In this document: in pieces, positions 6,337 to 15,906 of the stretch
How positions within the stretch are numbered: position 1 is the first letter of the stretch
Layout of the letters: each line of letters starts with the position of its first letter
Assembly (NCBI GenBank): GCA_002354555.1
Contig: DELT01000036.1
Span: 1-37,680, forward strand
Length of the DNA stretch: 37,680 nucleotides
DNA from: Methylophaga sp. UBA2689
GTDB taxonomy: Bacteria; Pseudomonadota; Gammaproteobacteria; Nitrosococcales; Methylophagaceae
Direction: 5' to 3'
Translations under genes and position numbers: made by a program
The notes under the pieces: generated by a model
Seen by the model: only the letters and a program-made list of their open reading frames with translations
Databases searched by the model: none
Told to the model about the DNA's origin: nothing

Positions 6337-8463
6337 ATGCAGCATGTCGGGCAACCCGCGCTGGAAGTGTTACAAAACGTTTTTGGTTACAGCGCTTTTC
6401 GTCATAATCAGCAAACTATCGTTGACCATGTAATTGCCGGTGGCGATGCTTTGGTGTTAATGCCGACCGGTGGTGGTAAATCATTGTGTTATCAACTCCC
6501 AGCGCTGATTCGTCAGGGAACAGGAGTGGTGGTTTCACCGTTGATTGCCCTGATGCAGGATCAGGTGATGGCGTTGCAACAACTGGGTGTGAACGCGGCA
6601 TTCCTTAATTCCAGTTTATCCGCTGCTGAAGCCAATGCTGTTGAAGAACAGCTTGAAGCCGGCCAGATAGATTTGCTGTATGTGGCACCCGAACGTTTAT
6701 TAAACGAACGCACGTTGGCGATGTTGTCGCGGATTCAGGTTTCACTGTTTGCCATTGATGAAGCCCATTGTGTATCGCAATGGGGTCATGATTTCCGGCC
6801 GGAATATCAGCAGCTGCGCATGTTGCATGAACGCTTTGCGGATATTCCGCGTGTTGCCCTGACCGCCACCGCAGATAAACGTACCCGCATTGAGATTATT
6901 GAGCAGCTTAATCTGCATGACGCCAATGTCTATCTGAACAGTTTTGATCGGAGCAATATTTTTTATGCCATTGCCGAGGCCAATCAGGCCAAGCAACAGC
7001 TTTGGCAGTTTATTGAAACCCAACATGCCAACGATGCCGGGATTGTTTATTGCTTGTCGCGTAAAAAAGTTGAAGCAATTGCCGAGTGGCTGACCGACCA
7101 GGGTCGGGTAGCTTTACCCTATCACGCCGGTTTAACGTCACAAATGCGGGCACATCATCAACAAAGGTTTTTACGCGAAGAGGGCGTGATTATCGTCGCC
7201 ACCATAGCCTTTGGTATGGGCATTGATAAACCCGACGTTCGTTTTGTGGCGCATTTAAATCTGCCAAAAAATATCGAAGCCTATTATCAGGAAACCGGCC
7301 GTGCTGGTCGTGATGGTTTACCAGCTAATGCCTGGATGGCATACGGGTTGCAGGATGTCATCACCCTGCGTCAGTTTATGCAGAACTCTGATGCGCCTGA
7401 TATCATCAAACGAGTTGAACATCATAAGCTCGATGCTATGTTGGGCTTATGCGAATCCATCAGTTGCCGCCGGCATGCCCTGCTCGCCTATTTTGATGAA
7501 ACGTCACCGGAAACCTGTGGTCAGTGTGATAACTGTCAGAACCCGCCAGAACATTTTGATGCCACCGAAGTTGCCCAAAAAGCCTTATCATGTGTGTATC
7601 GGACCGATCAGCGCTTTGGGGTGAATTATTTAATTGATGTGTTGGTGGGTAGTGATGATGAACGTATCAAGACTAATCAACATGATCAGCTCAGTACTTT
7701 TGGTATTGGCTCAGATCTGACCGCCACCCAGTGGCGCGGTATCTTCCGCCAGCTTATCGCCACCGGATATCTTGATATTGATATCAATCGCTATGGGGCT
7801 TTGCGTCTGACTGAGAAATGTCGGGCGATTTTGCGCGGTGAGCAAAAATTGCTGCTGCGTAAACAGCAAGCGAAACAAGCACTGAGCAAAAAAGAAAAAA
7901 AACAATCTGCTGTGCGTCCTCAGGATCAGGATCTCTGGGAAGCGTTACGCCAGTTACGAACCGAGATCGCCCAGCAAAATGGTGTACCGCCATTTGTGAT
8001 ATTTCATGATTCAACCTTGCAGGAAATGTGTCAGACCCGACCTAACGATATGCAAGCCATGGCACGTATTTCCGGGGTTGGCGCTCAGAAACTGGAACAT
8101 TACGGCCAACGGTTTTTAACGGTTATTCAGCAGTTTCCATTATCAGAATTATTAAATAATGGCTTACGTGATACGGTGAATCAGACGTTGATGTTGCATG
8201 AACAGGGATTGAGCCCAGATCAAATAGCGAAGCAGCGTGAGTTGAAAGTCAGCACGATATACAGTCATCTGTCAGATGGTATTGAAGCCGGTTTGCTAGA
8301 TATTAAAAAAGTGCTGGATCTGACTGATAATGAATTTAATGAAATCATCTCGACCATTGATTCACTTGGCGATGAAGCCGATAGCTTAAAAAACGTTTTT
8401 GAAGCGTTGGATGAAGCCTATGATTATGGGGTGATTCGGTGTGTTAGGGCTTCGATTTATTAA
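6337..8463 (+). CDS. recQ: ATP-dependent DNA helicase RecQ
   Basis: 708-residue 3'-5' superfamily 2 helicase for recombination and stalled-fork processing. Walker A is PTGGGKS (residues 43-49, Lys48), the Walker B box is DEAH at 141-144 followed by [13 protein letters not shown], and motif VI is [12 protein letters not shown]. The zinc-binding region follows with [11 protein letters not shown] and CGQCDNC. After it come a winged-helix RQC domain (about 400-510) and an HRDC domain (about 530-605). About 95 further residues (roughly 610-708, [32 protein letters not shown]) form an extra helix-turn-helix unit of the HTH_40 type. E. coli RecQ (about 609 residues) lacks it, though some other bacterial RecQ proteins have it. 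No good Shine-Dalgarno sequence precedes the ATG at 6337. The gene is bracketed by the two mosaic elements. Confidence 0.97.
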   Translation: MQHVGQPALEVLQNVFGYSAFRHNQQTIVDHVIAGGDALVLMPTGGGKSLCYQLPALIRQGTGVVVSPLIALMQDQVMALQQLGVNAAFLNSSLSAAEANAVEEQLEAGQIDLLYVAPERLLNERTLAMLSRIQVSLFAIDEAHCVSQWGHDFRPEYQQLRMLHERFADIPRVALTATADKRTRIEIIEQLNLHDANVYLNSFDRSNIFYAIAEANQAKQQLWQFIETQHANDAGIVYCLSRKKVEAIAEWLTDQGRVALPYHAGLTSQMRAHHQQRFLREEGVIIVATIAFGMGIDKPDVRFVAHLNLPKNIEAYYQETGRAGRDGLPANAWMAYGLQDVITLRQFMQNSDAPDIIKRVEHHKLDAMLGLCESISCRRHALLAYFDETSPETCGQCDNCQNPPEHFDATEVAQKALSCVYRTDQRFGVNYLIDVLVGSDDERIKTNQHDQLSTFGIGSDLTATQWRGIFRQLIATGYLDIDINRYGALRLTEKCRAILRGEQKLLLRKQQAKQALSKKEKKQSAVRPQDQDLWEALRQLRTEIAQQNGVPPFVIFHDSTLQEMCQTRPNDMQAMARISGVGAQKLEHYGQRFLTVIQQFPLSELLNNGLRDTVNQTLMLHEQGLSPDQIAKQRELKVSTIYSHLSDGIEAGLLDIKKVLDLTDNEFNEIISTIDSLGDEADSLKNVFEALDEAYDYGVIRCVRASIY

Positions 8464-8536
8464 ATTTTTTAATGGTAAAGTTGTTTAGATTCTTACTCTA
8501 CACATGCGCTGCTGCTTGGCGATATCAACACTTTTC

Positions 8537-9231
8537 GTAGGTTGGGTTGAGGTACGAAACCCAACAATCTGATTGATATTTTCGACCTTGTCGCTGCCGC
8601 TGGGTGTTCATTTATTTTGCGTGCCCAAAATAAACGAACCAAACAAAAGGGCAGCCCATGCTTGCCCTGCGGGTTCCCTGTGCTTCTCGATCTGGTCGGG
8701 CATGACGGAAACTCCCTTCGGTCAAACAGCCGTCAAGCTGATCCGACCAGCTCTGCGATGCTCGGCTTCGCATAAGGGCATTATTGAGAGCCTTCCCGTA
8801 GGTTGGTGCTGAGCTTGCGAAGCCCAACGTTTGGAATTTCACGCAAAAGATTGTTGGGCTTCATTTCATTCAGCTCAACCTACAGCCATTCCCAAATTCC
8901 CCTTTTGTGTTGGCGAGTAGTGGCTTTTTGTCAGGATTAGAGACTTACCTGTCTGATTCGTGGCATCCATGCCACTCACCCTTCGGGCGTCTTCGGCGTC
9001 CAAATTCGTTCCAGACAAATTTGTGAGCGCAGCGAGTTTGGTGAGTCTCCCTGACAAAAAACGCAACGCAGTGGAGCCGCAGGCCAACACATGGTGTGCC
9101 CTGGGGTTGTTAGGGGAATGGGCACGCATTCCCCTAACTCGACATTAAGTCGAAATAAACTTTATTACGAACCCAGCATTTTTAAAATTCAATTGCTGAT
9201 TGTTGGGGTTCGTTCCTCAACCAAAACCTAC
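8537..9231. repeat. Palindromic mosaic element, copy B
   Basis: Second copy of the element at 4383-4994, in the same orientation, filling most of the gap 8464-9238. The left end (8537-8565) is an exact 29-bp REP-like unit, and the right end (9202-9231) is a degenerate inverted copy. The segment 8773-8952 aligns without gaps to 4621-4800 with about six differences in 180 bases by eye. Conserved parts: hairpin at 8606-8639, central hairpin at 8692-8750, inner inverted REP-like pair at 8798-8828 and 8853-8883. Differences: about 71 bp inserted at 8953-9023 with its own hairpins, and a different right-hand hairpin (9109-9138: GTTAGGGGAATG, loop GGCACG, CATTCCCCTAAC). No transposase or credible gene is inside. 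Confidence 0.8.
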
Positions 9232-9238
9232 CCCGAGA

Positions 9239-9406
9239 TTAAGATTCAAGCCGCTTGATTTCATCAGCCAACACTTGAGACTCCTCGGTAAGCGTAGCAA
9301 ATTTCCGTATATCGCCACTGCGCTGTGCGAGCATGGCTTGCTCCTGTTTTTGAGCAAGTTGTTTTTTCAGCTTTTTGACGGGGTCCGACTTGAATAATGA
9401 AAACAT
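9239..9406 (-). CDS. DUF6435-type small protein
   Basis: 55-residue protein that starts MFSLFKSDPVKKLKKQ and continues with AMLAQRSGDIRKFATLTEES and ADEIKRLES. The MF-x-LFK-x-DP-x-KKL start, the AQR-x-GDIR-x-(Y/F)A-x-LT centre and the length match the small cytoplasmic DUF6435 family of marine gammaproteobacteria, whose function is unknown. It is predicted to be a short amphipathic helical hairpin. The start codon lies 1 bp beyond a perfect 13-bp inverted repeat (9408-9449) that separates it from the xthA stop. Read-through from xthA would place it in the same message, so translation may depend on that structure opening. No strong Shine-Dalgarno sequence is seen. Its stop is only 8 bp from mosaic element B. 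Confidence 0.75.
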   Translation of the reverse strand: MFSLFKSDPVKKLKKQLAQKQEQAMLAQRSGDIRKFATLTEESQVLADEIKRLES

Positions 9407-9407
9407 G

Positions 9408-9449
9408 GTTTGTTTCTCTCAGATAGATGCTAATCAGAGAGAAACAAAC
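9408..9449. promoter_or_regulatory. Perfect 13-bp inverted repeat before the DUF6435 start
   Basis: GTTTGTTTCTCTC (9408-9420) and GAGAGAAACAAAC (9437-9449) are exact reverse complements with a 16-base spacer. Three more inner pairs (GAT/ATC) are possible past an A.A mismatch. On the minus strand the 3' arm ends one base before the ATG of the 55-codon gene and covers its ribosome-binding region. There is no T run after the arm, so it is not a standard terminator of xthA. An RNA hairpin that masks the start, or a protein-binding operator, both fit. Confidence 0.6.
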
Positions 9450-9461
9450 ACTGAAAGTTCA

Positions 9462-10241
9462 TTAATCATTTAGTTGGTAATCATAATCAATGGTCAACGG
9501 CGCATGATCCGAGAAACGTTCATCCCGATAAATATCGGTGGCTGTAACTTTACCTTTCAGGCTCGGGCTCAGAATATGGTAATCAATGCGCCACCCGGTA
9601 TTATTGGCCCAGGCCTGTCCACGGTTGGACCACCAGGTGTACTCATGTTCGGCCTGCGGCAGTTCACGGAACGCATCGACAAAATTCATCTCATAAAACA
9701 ACTTATCCAGCCAGGCACGTTCTTCAGGTAAAAAGCCGGAGTTTTTCTGATTGCCTTTCCAATTGCGGATATCTTCATTCTTATGGGCGATATTCCAGTC
9801 ACCACAAATAATATAATCTCGACCGGATTCTTTCATTTCCTGCATTTTATTTTCGAAAAACTCCATGCAGCGATATTTAACCTGCTGCCGTTCATCACCT
9901 GATGTGCCTGATGGCAGATAGAGGGAGATCACGCTGAGCTTGCCAAATCTGGCTTCAATATACCGACCTTCTATATCGAACTCGGCATTACCCATGCCGG
10001 TAATGACTTCGTCCGGCTGAAGCCGGCTGTAGATTGCCACGCCGCTGTAACCTTTTTTGACCGCGTCGTGGTAATAGCAGTGGTAGCCTTCAGGAGTAAA
10101 AACCTTGTCTTCCAGCTGATGTACTTGCGCTTTTGTTTCCTGAATACACACCACATCGGCATCTTGTTTTTTTAACCAGTCAAAAAATCCTTTTCGCGCA
10201 GCGGCTCGGATCCCGTTCAAATTCGCTGTTATAATTCGCAT
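9462..10241 (-). CDS. xthA: Exodeoxyribonuclease III
   Basis: 259 residues from the ATG at 10241 (MRIITANLNGIRAAARKG), which has GAG about 7 bases upstream. Longer readings add residues in front of the universal MRI-x-x-x-N-x-NG start. It is the AP endonuclease / 3'-5' exonuclease of base-excision repair, EEP (exonuclease-endonuclease-phosphatase) fold. Visible catalytic motifs are NLNG (Asn7-Asn9 region), QETK (metal-binding Glu35), GDWNIAHK (Asp and Asn), WRIDYHILS and the C-terminal SDHAPL (catalytic His). The length agrees with the family (E. coli 268). It is divergent from rpsT and probably precedes the DUF6435 gene in one transcript. Confidence 0.95.
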   Translation of the reverse strand: MRIITANLNGIRAAARKGFFDWLKKQDADVVCIQETKAQVHQLEDKVFTPEGYHCYYHDAVKKGYSGVAIYSRLQPDEVITGMGNAEFDIEGRYIEARFGKLSVISLYLPSGTSGDERQQVKYRCMEFFENKMQEMKESGRDYIICGDWNIAHKNEDIRNWKGNQKNSGFLPEERAWLDKLFYEMNFVDAFRELPQAEHEYTWWSNRGQAWANNTGWRIDYHILSPSLKGKVTATDIYRDERFSDHAPLTIDYDYQLND

Positions 10242-10278
10242 CATTAACTCGTGCTTAAAAAAAGACAGCATCATACCA

Positions 10279-10307
10279 TTTACAAATGGAAGCAAAATCA
10301 GGATAAT
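10279..10307 (+). promoter_or_regulatory. Sigma70-type promoter of rpsT
   Basis: TTTACA (10279-10284) and GATAAT (10302-10307) are separated by exactly 17 bases. Transcription would begin near 10314 and leave a leader of about 36 nt before the rpsT start at 10350. Confidence 0.65.
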
Positions 10308-10349
10308 GCCCGGTTCATATACAAATAGCTGATTCTTAGGAGAAACACT

Positions 10350-10610
10350 TTGGCAAACTCAGCACAAGCAAAAAAACGCGCCCGTCAGGCGGAAACTCAC
10401 CGTCAATTAAACGCTAGTCAGCGTTCTGCGATGCGTACTAAAGTAAAAGCACTCAGAAAAGCGATTGCTGTTGGTGATAAAGAACAAGCCGTTGCTGCAT
10501 TTCAAGCTGCAGTTCCAGTTCTGGATCGCATGGCTCGTAAAGGCCTGATTCACAAAAACACTGCTGCTCGTGGCAAAAGCCGTTTAAACAACGCTATCCG
10601 CGCAATGTAA
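10350..10610 (+). CDS. rpsT: 30S ribosomal protein S20, TTG start
   Basis: 86 residues ([38 protein letters not shown], then [21 protein letters not shown]), a complete match to the S20 family. It is a helical-bundle protein that binds 16S rRNA early in 30S assembly. The start is TTG at 10350 with TTAGGAG seven to eight bases upstream, and no ATG is available nearby. E. coli rpsT also starts with UUG and is translationally autoregulated through its weak initiation region, so the same control is plausible here. A clear promoter precedes it and a hairpin terminator follows; it is a single-gene unit, divergent from xthA. Confidence 0.97.
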   Translation: MANSAQAKKRARQAETHRQLNASQRSAMRTKVKALRKAIAVGDKEQAVAAFQAAVPVLDRMARKGLIHKNTAARGKSRLNNAIRAM

Positions 10611-10633
10611 TTGACTGTTCTATAGAATCAGCT

Positions 10634-10663
10634 AAAAAAAAACCGGCCCGCGCCGGTTTTTTT
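10634..10663. terminator. Bidirectional terminator between rpsT and proB
   Basis: ACCGGC (10642-10647) and GCCGGT (10652-10657) pair around a CCGC loop. The stem is flanked by eight A on the left and six more T on the right, so it works in both directions: it ends rpsT on the plus strand and proB, which stops 11 bp away, on the minus strand. Confidence 0.9.
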
Positions 10664-10674
10664 ATGTCTGTCAT

Positions 10675-11805
10675 TTATCCAGTCACGACCAGATTATCCC
10701 GATGAATTAATTCCGGCTCATCAACATATCCCAATAAGCTTTGAATTGCCTGACTGGGCTGACCCATGATCCTTACGGCCTCATCAGCACTGTAATTCAC
10801 CAGGCCGCGAGCTACTTCGTGCCCCTGCAAATCGGTGCATAATACCAGTTCACCACGAGTAAATTGTCCATCCACCTGACGTACCCCCACAGGTAAAACA
10901 CTTCGACCTTGCTGTTTTATCACCGCTACCGCACCATCATCAAGCATCAGACGACCTTTAGGAACCAAATGACCAGCCAGCCACTGCTGTCTTGCTTTAA
11001 TTGGTTTAATGTCGGGCCATAATAATGTGCCTACGCCCTGACCAGCCGCCAGATGGCGTAAATTCAATGGATGTTTACCAGATAGAATTACCGTAGTCGC
11101 ACCGGATCTTGCCGCGCGTCTGGCCGCTGCTAGTTTGGTAGCCATACCACCGCGGCCTAATTCGCCTTTACTGTCACCGGCCATGCCATCCAGATTTGGA
11201 TTATTGGCAGCTGAGGCTGCCAGCATTCTGGCATTTGGATTTAATCGTGGATCGCTATCGAATAAACCATCCTGATCCGTCAGGATAACCAGTACATCAG
11301 CTTCAACCAGATTGGCGGTCATAGCCGCCAGAGTGTCATTATCACCAAAACGGATTTCGTCAGTGGCGATGGTATCGTTTTCGTTAACGACCGGAAGAAT
11401 GCCCATTTCAAGCAGCGTATGTAATGCACTTCGGGCATTTAAATGGCGACCACGATCAGCTAAGTCAGAATGTGTCAGTAGAATTTGGGCGGTATGAATG
11501 CCATGTTGTTCACAGGCCGTGGCATAAGCATGGATAAGTCCCATCTGTCCCACACTGGCTGCAGCTTGTAACTGATGCAAGGCATGTGGACGTTTACGCC
11601 AGCCCAGTCTTTGCATACCGGCGGCAACAGATCCGGAGGTCACCAGAACGATCTCTTTACCCTGATTTCTCAGTTCAGCAATTTCGCCACTCAGCCAGCG
11701 AATACGATCCACATCCAGGCCTTCTCCGGGCTTGGTTAATAAAGCACTACCAATTTTAATCACCCAACGTTTGGTTGATAAAAGTTGCTGATGCGGATTT
11801 TCCAC
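10675..11805 (-). CDS. proB: Glutamate 5-kinase
   Basis: 376 residues. It phosphorylates glutamate in the first step of proline synthesis. The amino-acid-kinase domain covers about 1-260, with KIGSALLT near the start, [11 protein letters not shown], the [24 protein letters not shown] active-site region and [15 protein letters not shown]-terminal PUA domain follows (about 280-360: [26 protein letters not shown]). Length and order are normal for the kinase-PUA form, whose feedback inhibition by proline is known in the family. It starts with GTG at 11805, with a GAGGA six bases upstream that lies inside the end of obgE. The stop of obgE is only 2 bp away, so the two are translationally coupled. 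Confidence 0.95.
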   Translation of the reverse strand: MENPHQQLLSTKRWVIKIGSALLTKPGEGLDVDRIRWLSGEIAELRNQGKEIVLVTSGSVAAGMQRLGWRKRPHALHQLQAAASVGQMGLIHAYATACEQHGIHTAQILLTHSDLADRGRHLNARSALHTLLEMGILPVVNENDTIATDEIRFGDNDTLAAMTANLVEADVLVILTDQDGLFDSDPRLNPNARMLAASAANNPNLDGMAGDSKGELGRGGMATKLAAARRAARSGATTVILSGKHPLNLRHLAAGQGVGTLLWPDIKPIKARQQWLAGHLVPKGRLMLDDGAVAVIKQQGRSVLPVGVRQVDGQFTRGELVLCTDLQGHEVARGLVNYSADEAVRIMGQPSQAIQSLLGYVDEPELIHRDNLVVTG

Positions 11806-11807
11806 AG

Positions 11808-12918
<1,111 letters not shown>

Positions 12919-12953
12919 TTTCAGCTGTTTGCCCCAACGGGCTAACAAATTCT

Positions 12954-13211
12954 TTATTCTGCGATAACGCTTACAAATGTGCGGTTGTTTGCACCTTTGG
13001 TTTCGAATAACACTTTACCGTTTGCTGTCGCGAATAAGGTGTGGTCTCTACCGATACCAACATTACGACCTGCATGGTAACGTGTACCACGTTGACGAAC
13101 CAGAATGTTGCCGCCTAATACTGCTTCACCACCGAAGCGTTTTACACCAAGGCGTTTCGACTCGGAATCGCGACCGTTGCGGGTACTACCGCCAGCTTTC
13201 TTATGAGCCAT
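12954..13211 (-). CDS. rpmA: 50S ribosomal protein L27
   Basis: 85 residues beginning [19 protein letters not shown], with the [17 protein letters not shown] and [11 protein letters not shown] blocks typical of L27. Its N-terminal tail reaches the peptidyl-transferase centre. The start is the normal MAHKKAGGS form without the extra N-terminal cleavage segment seen in Firmicutes. The gene follows rplU by 28 bp with AGAGGA before the ATG, and a terminator comes 36 bp after the stop. Confidence 0.98.
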   Translation of the reverse strand: MAHKKAGGSTRNGRDSESKRLGVKRFGGEAVLGGNILVRQRGTRYHAGRNVGIGRDHTLFATANGKVLFETKGANNRTFVSVIAE

Positions 13212-13239
13212 GTTAAATCCTCTTTAAATTTGTCAAATC

Positions 13240-13551
13240 TTAGGCAGTGATGCCAGTGATTTCGATTTCTGTATAAGATTGGCGATGTCCCATCTGTTTC
13301 CGATGGTGCTTACGACGACGGAATTTGATGATTTTGACTTTGTCCGCACGACCAACTGAGGCCACAGTTGCTGTGACTTTTGCGCCGTCTAAGAAGGGTG
13401 CGCCAACTTTAATGTCTTCGCCTTCACCGATCAATAAAACTTCACCCAGCTCAATGGTATCACCCACTTCACCTGGCAATTTTTCAACGCGGAGCTTTTC
13501 GCCCTCTTTAACTCGGTACTGCTTACCACCAGTCGCGACAATAGCGTACAT
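13240..13551 (-). CDS. rplU: 50S ribosomal protein L21
   Basis: 103 residues ([25 protein letters not shown], then [28 protein letters not shown]), a full L21. The ATG at 13551 has GGAG seven bases upstream. An in-frame TTG twelve bases earlier would overlap that ribosome site and is rejected. L21 binds 23S rRNA in the 50S subunit. It is the first gene of rplU-rpmA and divergent from ispB, as in many gammaproteobacteria. Confidence 0.97.
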   Translation of the reverse strand: MYAIVATGGKQYRVKEGEKLRVEKLPGEVGDTIELGEVLLIGEGEDIKVGAPFLDGAKVTATVASVGRADKVKIIKFRRRKHHRKQMGHRQSYTEIEITGITA

Positions 13552-13717
13552 CGCTTTCTCCAAAAAAATAAATGTTATTGTGGGTAACCCAACAAAAGAC
13601 CGGGAATTTTAACCGCTTTCTACATTCAGATCAAATGCAAATTGAATTATTTGCGAATCGCTGTTACCCGTGAGAAAGTACGCGTTTAATTCATCTAGAC
13701 AGGCAGACAAACGCCCC

Positions 13718-14686
13718 GTGGATATACAATCCATTTACGCACTCATCCAGCAGGATATTGATTCAGTTGACGCCATGATACAACATCGGCTGCAATCTGA
13801 GGTTGTATTAATTAATCAGCTTGGACATTACATTATCAATAGTGGCGGAAAGCGCTTGCGCCCGGCTATTGCTTTGTTAAGTGCCCGTGCCTGCAATCAT
13901 CAGGCAACTGCGCATATTAATCTTGCCACCATCATTGAATTTATTCACACCGCGACCCTGCTGCATGATGATGTGGTCGACAATTCAACGATGCGCCGCG
14001 GCCAGGAAACGGCCAACAGTGTATGGGGAAATGAAGCCAGTGTATTAGTCGGGGATTTTCTCTATACCCGCGCATTTGAAATGATGGTGGAACTGGATTC
14101 AATGCGCTTGATGCAGATCCTGTCACATACCACTAACGTGATTGCCGAGGGTGAAGTCTTACAATTACTTAATGTTCACGATGCAGACACCACTGAAGAA
14201 CGCTATCTGCAGGTCATTCATCACAAAACCGCCAAACTATTTGAAGCGGCCGGGCAGTTAGGTGCATTAATAAGTAATGCCTCAGCGGAAATTGAAACCG
14301 CATTAGCACAATATGCGATGCATCTTGGCAGTGCCTTCCAACTGGTGGACGACTTACTCGATTACAGCGCTTCCAGTGAAACTATTGGCAAAAATATTGG
14401 TGATGATCTTGCCGAAGGCAAACCGACGTTACCGCTGATTTATGCCATGCAAAATGGCTCTAAGGAACAGTCCGCAGTCATTCGTGAAGCAATTGAACAA
14501 GGCCAACGCGATAAAATCAATGACATTATTGACATTATCCACAGCACTGGCGCCATTGACTACACTGCCGCGGCAGCCCGCAAGGAAGTCGAGCAGGCCA
14601 AGGCCAATCTCAGTATCGTTCCCGATTCACAATATAAAACAGCCTTAATCGGACTGGCTGATTTTGCTGTTTCCCGCCGTTTTTAA
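13718..14686 (+). CDS. ispB: Octaprenyl diphosphate synthase
   Basis: 322 residues from the GTG at 13718. This start aligns with E. coli IspB (323 residues), whereas a GTG at 13670 would add 16 residues; neither has a good ribosome site, so the start is uncertain by that much. The enzyme extends farnesyl diphosphate with isopentenyl diphosphate to make the quinone side chain. First Asp-rich motif DDVVD (84-88, in LLHDDVVDNSTMRRGQ) and second DDLLD (211-215) bind magnesium diphosphate. GGKRLRP (43-49) is the substrate-binding loop. It is divergent from rplU and upstream of the hpnD/hpnE genes, which use the same farnesyl diphosphate. Confidence 0.95.
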   Translation: MDIQSIYALIQQDIDSVDAMIQHRLQSEVVLINQLGHYIINSGGKRLRPAIALLSARACNHQATAHINLATIIEFIHTATLLHDDVVDNSTMRRGQETANSVWGNEASVLVGDFLYTRAFEMMVELDSMRLMQILSHTTNVIAEGEVLQLLNVHDADTTEERYLQVIHHKTAKLFEAAGQLGALISNASAEIETALAQYAMHLGSAFQLVDDLLDYSASSETIGKNIGDDLAEGKPTLPLIYAMQNGSKEQSAVIREAIEQGQRDKINDIIDIIHSTGAIDYTAAAARKEVEQAKANLSIVPDSQYKTALIGLADFAVSRRF

Positions 14687-14748
14687 ATATGGCTATGAGT
14701 AGATATTCATTTTGTATATTTAACTCAGCTTGGTTAGGCTGAAAAGTT

Positions 14749-15051
14749 ATGGCTGAAATATATAAATATCATATGTTCATTTGCACGCATCAACGCGATG
14801 ATGGCAGTGATTATTGTGAAGAACACGGTGCGCAGTCACTGCGTGATTATGCCAAGCAACGGGTTAAAGATCTCAAACTGAAAAAAGTCCGCGTCAATAA
14901 TTCCGGCTGCCTCAATCGCTGCAAACTGGGTCCGATCATGGTGATTTATCCGGAAGGAGTCTGGTATCAATATCATGATAGAGCTGATATCGATGAAATC
15001 ATCGACAGTCACCTGGTCAACGGCAAAATTGTTGAGCGGCTATTAAAATGA
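14749..15051 (+). CDS. Thioredoxin-like [2Fe-2S] ferredoxin
   Basis: 100 residues. The four cysteines Cys12, Cys23, Cys54 and Cys58 are arranged as in the thioredoxin-fold [2Fe-2S] ferredoxins (Shethna/NuoE-like), with HMFICTH at the first strand and NNSGCLNRCKLGP at the third and fourth ligands. VIYPEGVWYQYH and the D-x-x-EIIDSHL helix complete the domain. It is a soluble one-electron carrier. Its stop overlaps the start of hpnD by 4 bp (ATGA), so both are made from one message. This position suggests, but does not prove, electron transfer in the isoprenoid steps; the known HpnE reaction uses FAD. Confidence 0.9.
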   Translation: MAEIYKYHMFICTHQRDDGSDYCEEHGAQSLRDYAKQRVKDLKLKKVRVNNSGCLNRCKLGPIMVIYPEGVWYQYHDRADIDEIIDSHLVNGKIVERLLK

Positions 15052-15905
15052 CACCGCAGCAATATTGCCGGGATAAAGCGGCGAAAAGTGGTTCAAGCTT
15101 CTATTATAGTTTCCTTTTTTTACCCACCAAAAAGCGCAATGCCATTATGGCTCTATATGCTTTTTGCCGTGAAGTTGACGATGCTGTTGATGAGATAAGT
15201 GATCCGTTAGTTGCAGCACAAACTCTCGCCTGGTGGCGTCAGGAAGTAGCAAATACCTTTATCGGGCAAGCCACTCATCCCGTCGGAAAGGCTCTCGCTG
15301 ATACGCTGCAGGATTTTGATCTGCATGAAGAATATTTTCACGAGATCATTGATGGCATGGAAATGGATTTAACCCAGCACCGTTACCCAGCCTATAAAAA
15401 TCTGGCTTTATATTGTCACCGAGTCGCCAGTGTTGTGGGTTTACTGTCAGCACAGATATTCGGTTTTTCCGATCGAAGTACGCTGAAATTTGCCGAGAAA
15501 CTGGGGCTGGCTTTTCAACTCACCAATATTATTCGTGATGTTCGTGAAGATGCTGAGCGCGGCCGTATTTATCTGCCTTTGGACGAAATGCAACAATTTG
15601 GCGTCAGCGAACAAAGTATTCTGGATTTACAGCAAACCGAAGCGCTGACAAAATTACTGGAGTTCCAGACACAGCGTGCTGAGCAGTTTTATCAGGAAGC
15701 GATGCAGCTGCTTCCCCCACAAGATCGTTATCATCAATGCACCGCGCTGATTATGGCTGAAATTTATCGTACTACTTTGCAGGAAATTGCTATTGATAAT
15801 TTCCAAGTAATGAAACAACGAGTCTCGCTTACCCCGATTCGTAAACTATGGCTGGCCTGGTGCACTTACCGACGTGAAAAAAAGCTCGCCAAAAACCACT
15901 CATAA
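15048..15905 (+). CDS. hpnD: Presqualene diphosphate synthase (HpnD-like)
   Basis: 285 residues of the squalene/phytoene synthase family. First Asp motif DDAVD (44-48) in YAFCREVDDAVDE and second motif RDVRED (163-168) in LTNIIRDVREDAERGRIYLP bind the two farnesyl diphosphates. HpnD proteins condense two farnesyl diphosphates to presqualene diphosphate, and the HpnE gene one base downstream supports this over phytoene synthase. ALYAFCR and GLAFQLTN are typical HpnD spellings. HpnC, which normally performs the next step, is absent from the window. Start ATG 15048 overlaps the ferredoxin stop. A C30 diapophytoene-type synthase is the main alternative. Confidence 0.85.
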   Translation: MTPQQYCRDKAAKSGSSFYYSFLFLPTKKRNAIMALYAFCREVDDAVDEISDPLVAAQTLAWWRQEVANTFIGQATHPVGKALADTLQDFDLHEEYFHEIIDGMEMDLTQHRYPAYKNLALYCHRVASVVGLLSAQIFGFSDRSTLKFAEKLGLAFQLTNIIRDVREDAERGRIYLPLDEMQQFGVSEQSILDLQQTEALTKLLEFQTQRAEQFYQEAMQLLPPQDRYHQCTALIMAEIYRTTLQEIAIDNFQVMKQRVSLTPIRKLWLAWCTYRREKKLAKNHS

Positions 15906-15906
15906 T

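Noticed and set aside
8573-9148. Short frames on both strands in element B
   Set aside because: Same reason: they follow the repeat, have no family resemblance and are not kept in copy A.
14749-15051. HpnC encoded between ispB and hpnD
   Set aside because: The gene there is a four-Cys ferredoxin with no Asp-rich prenyl-binding motifs.
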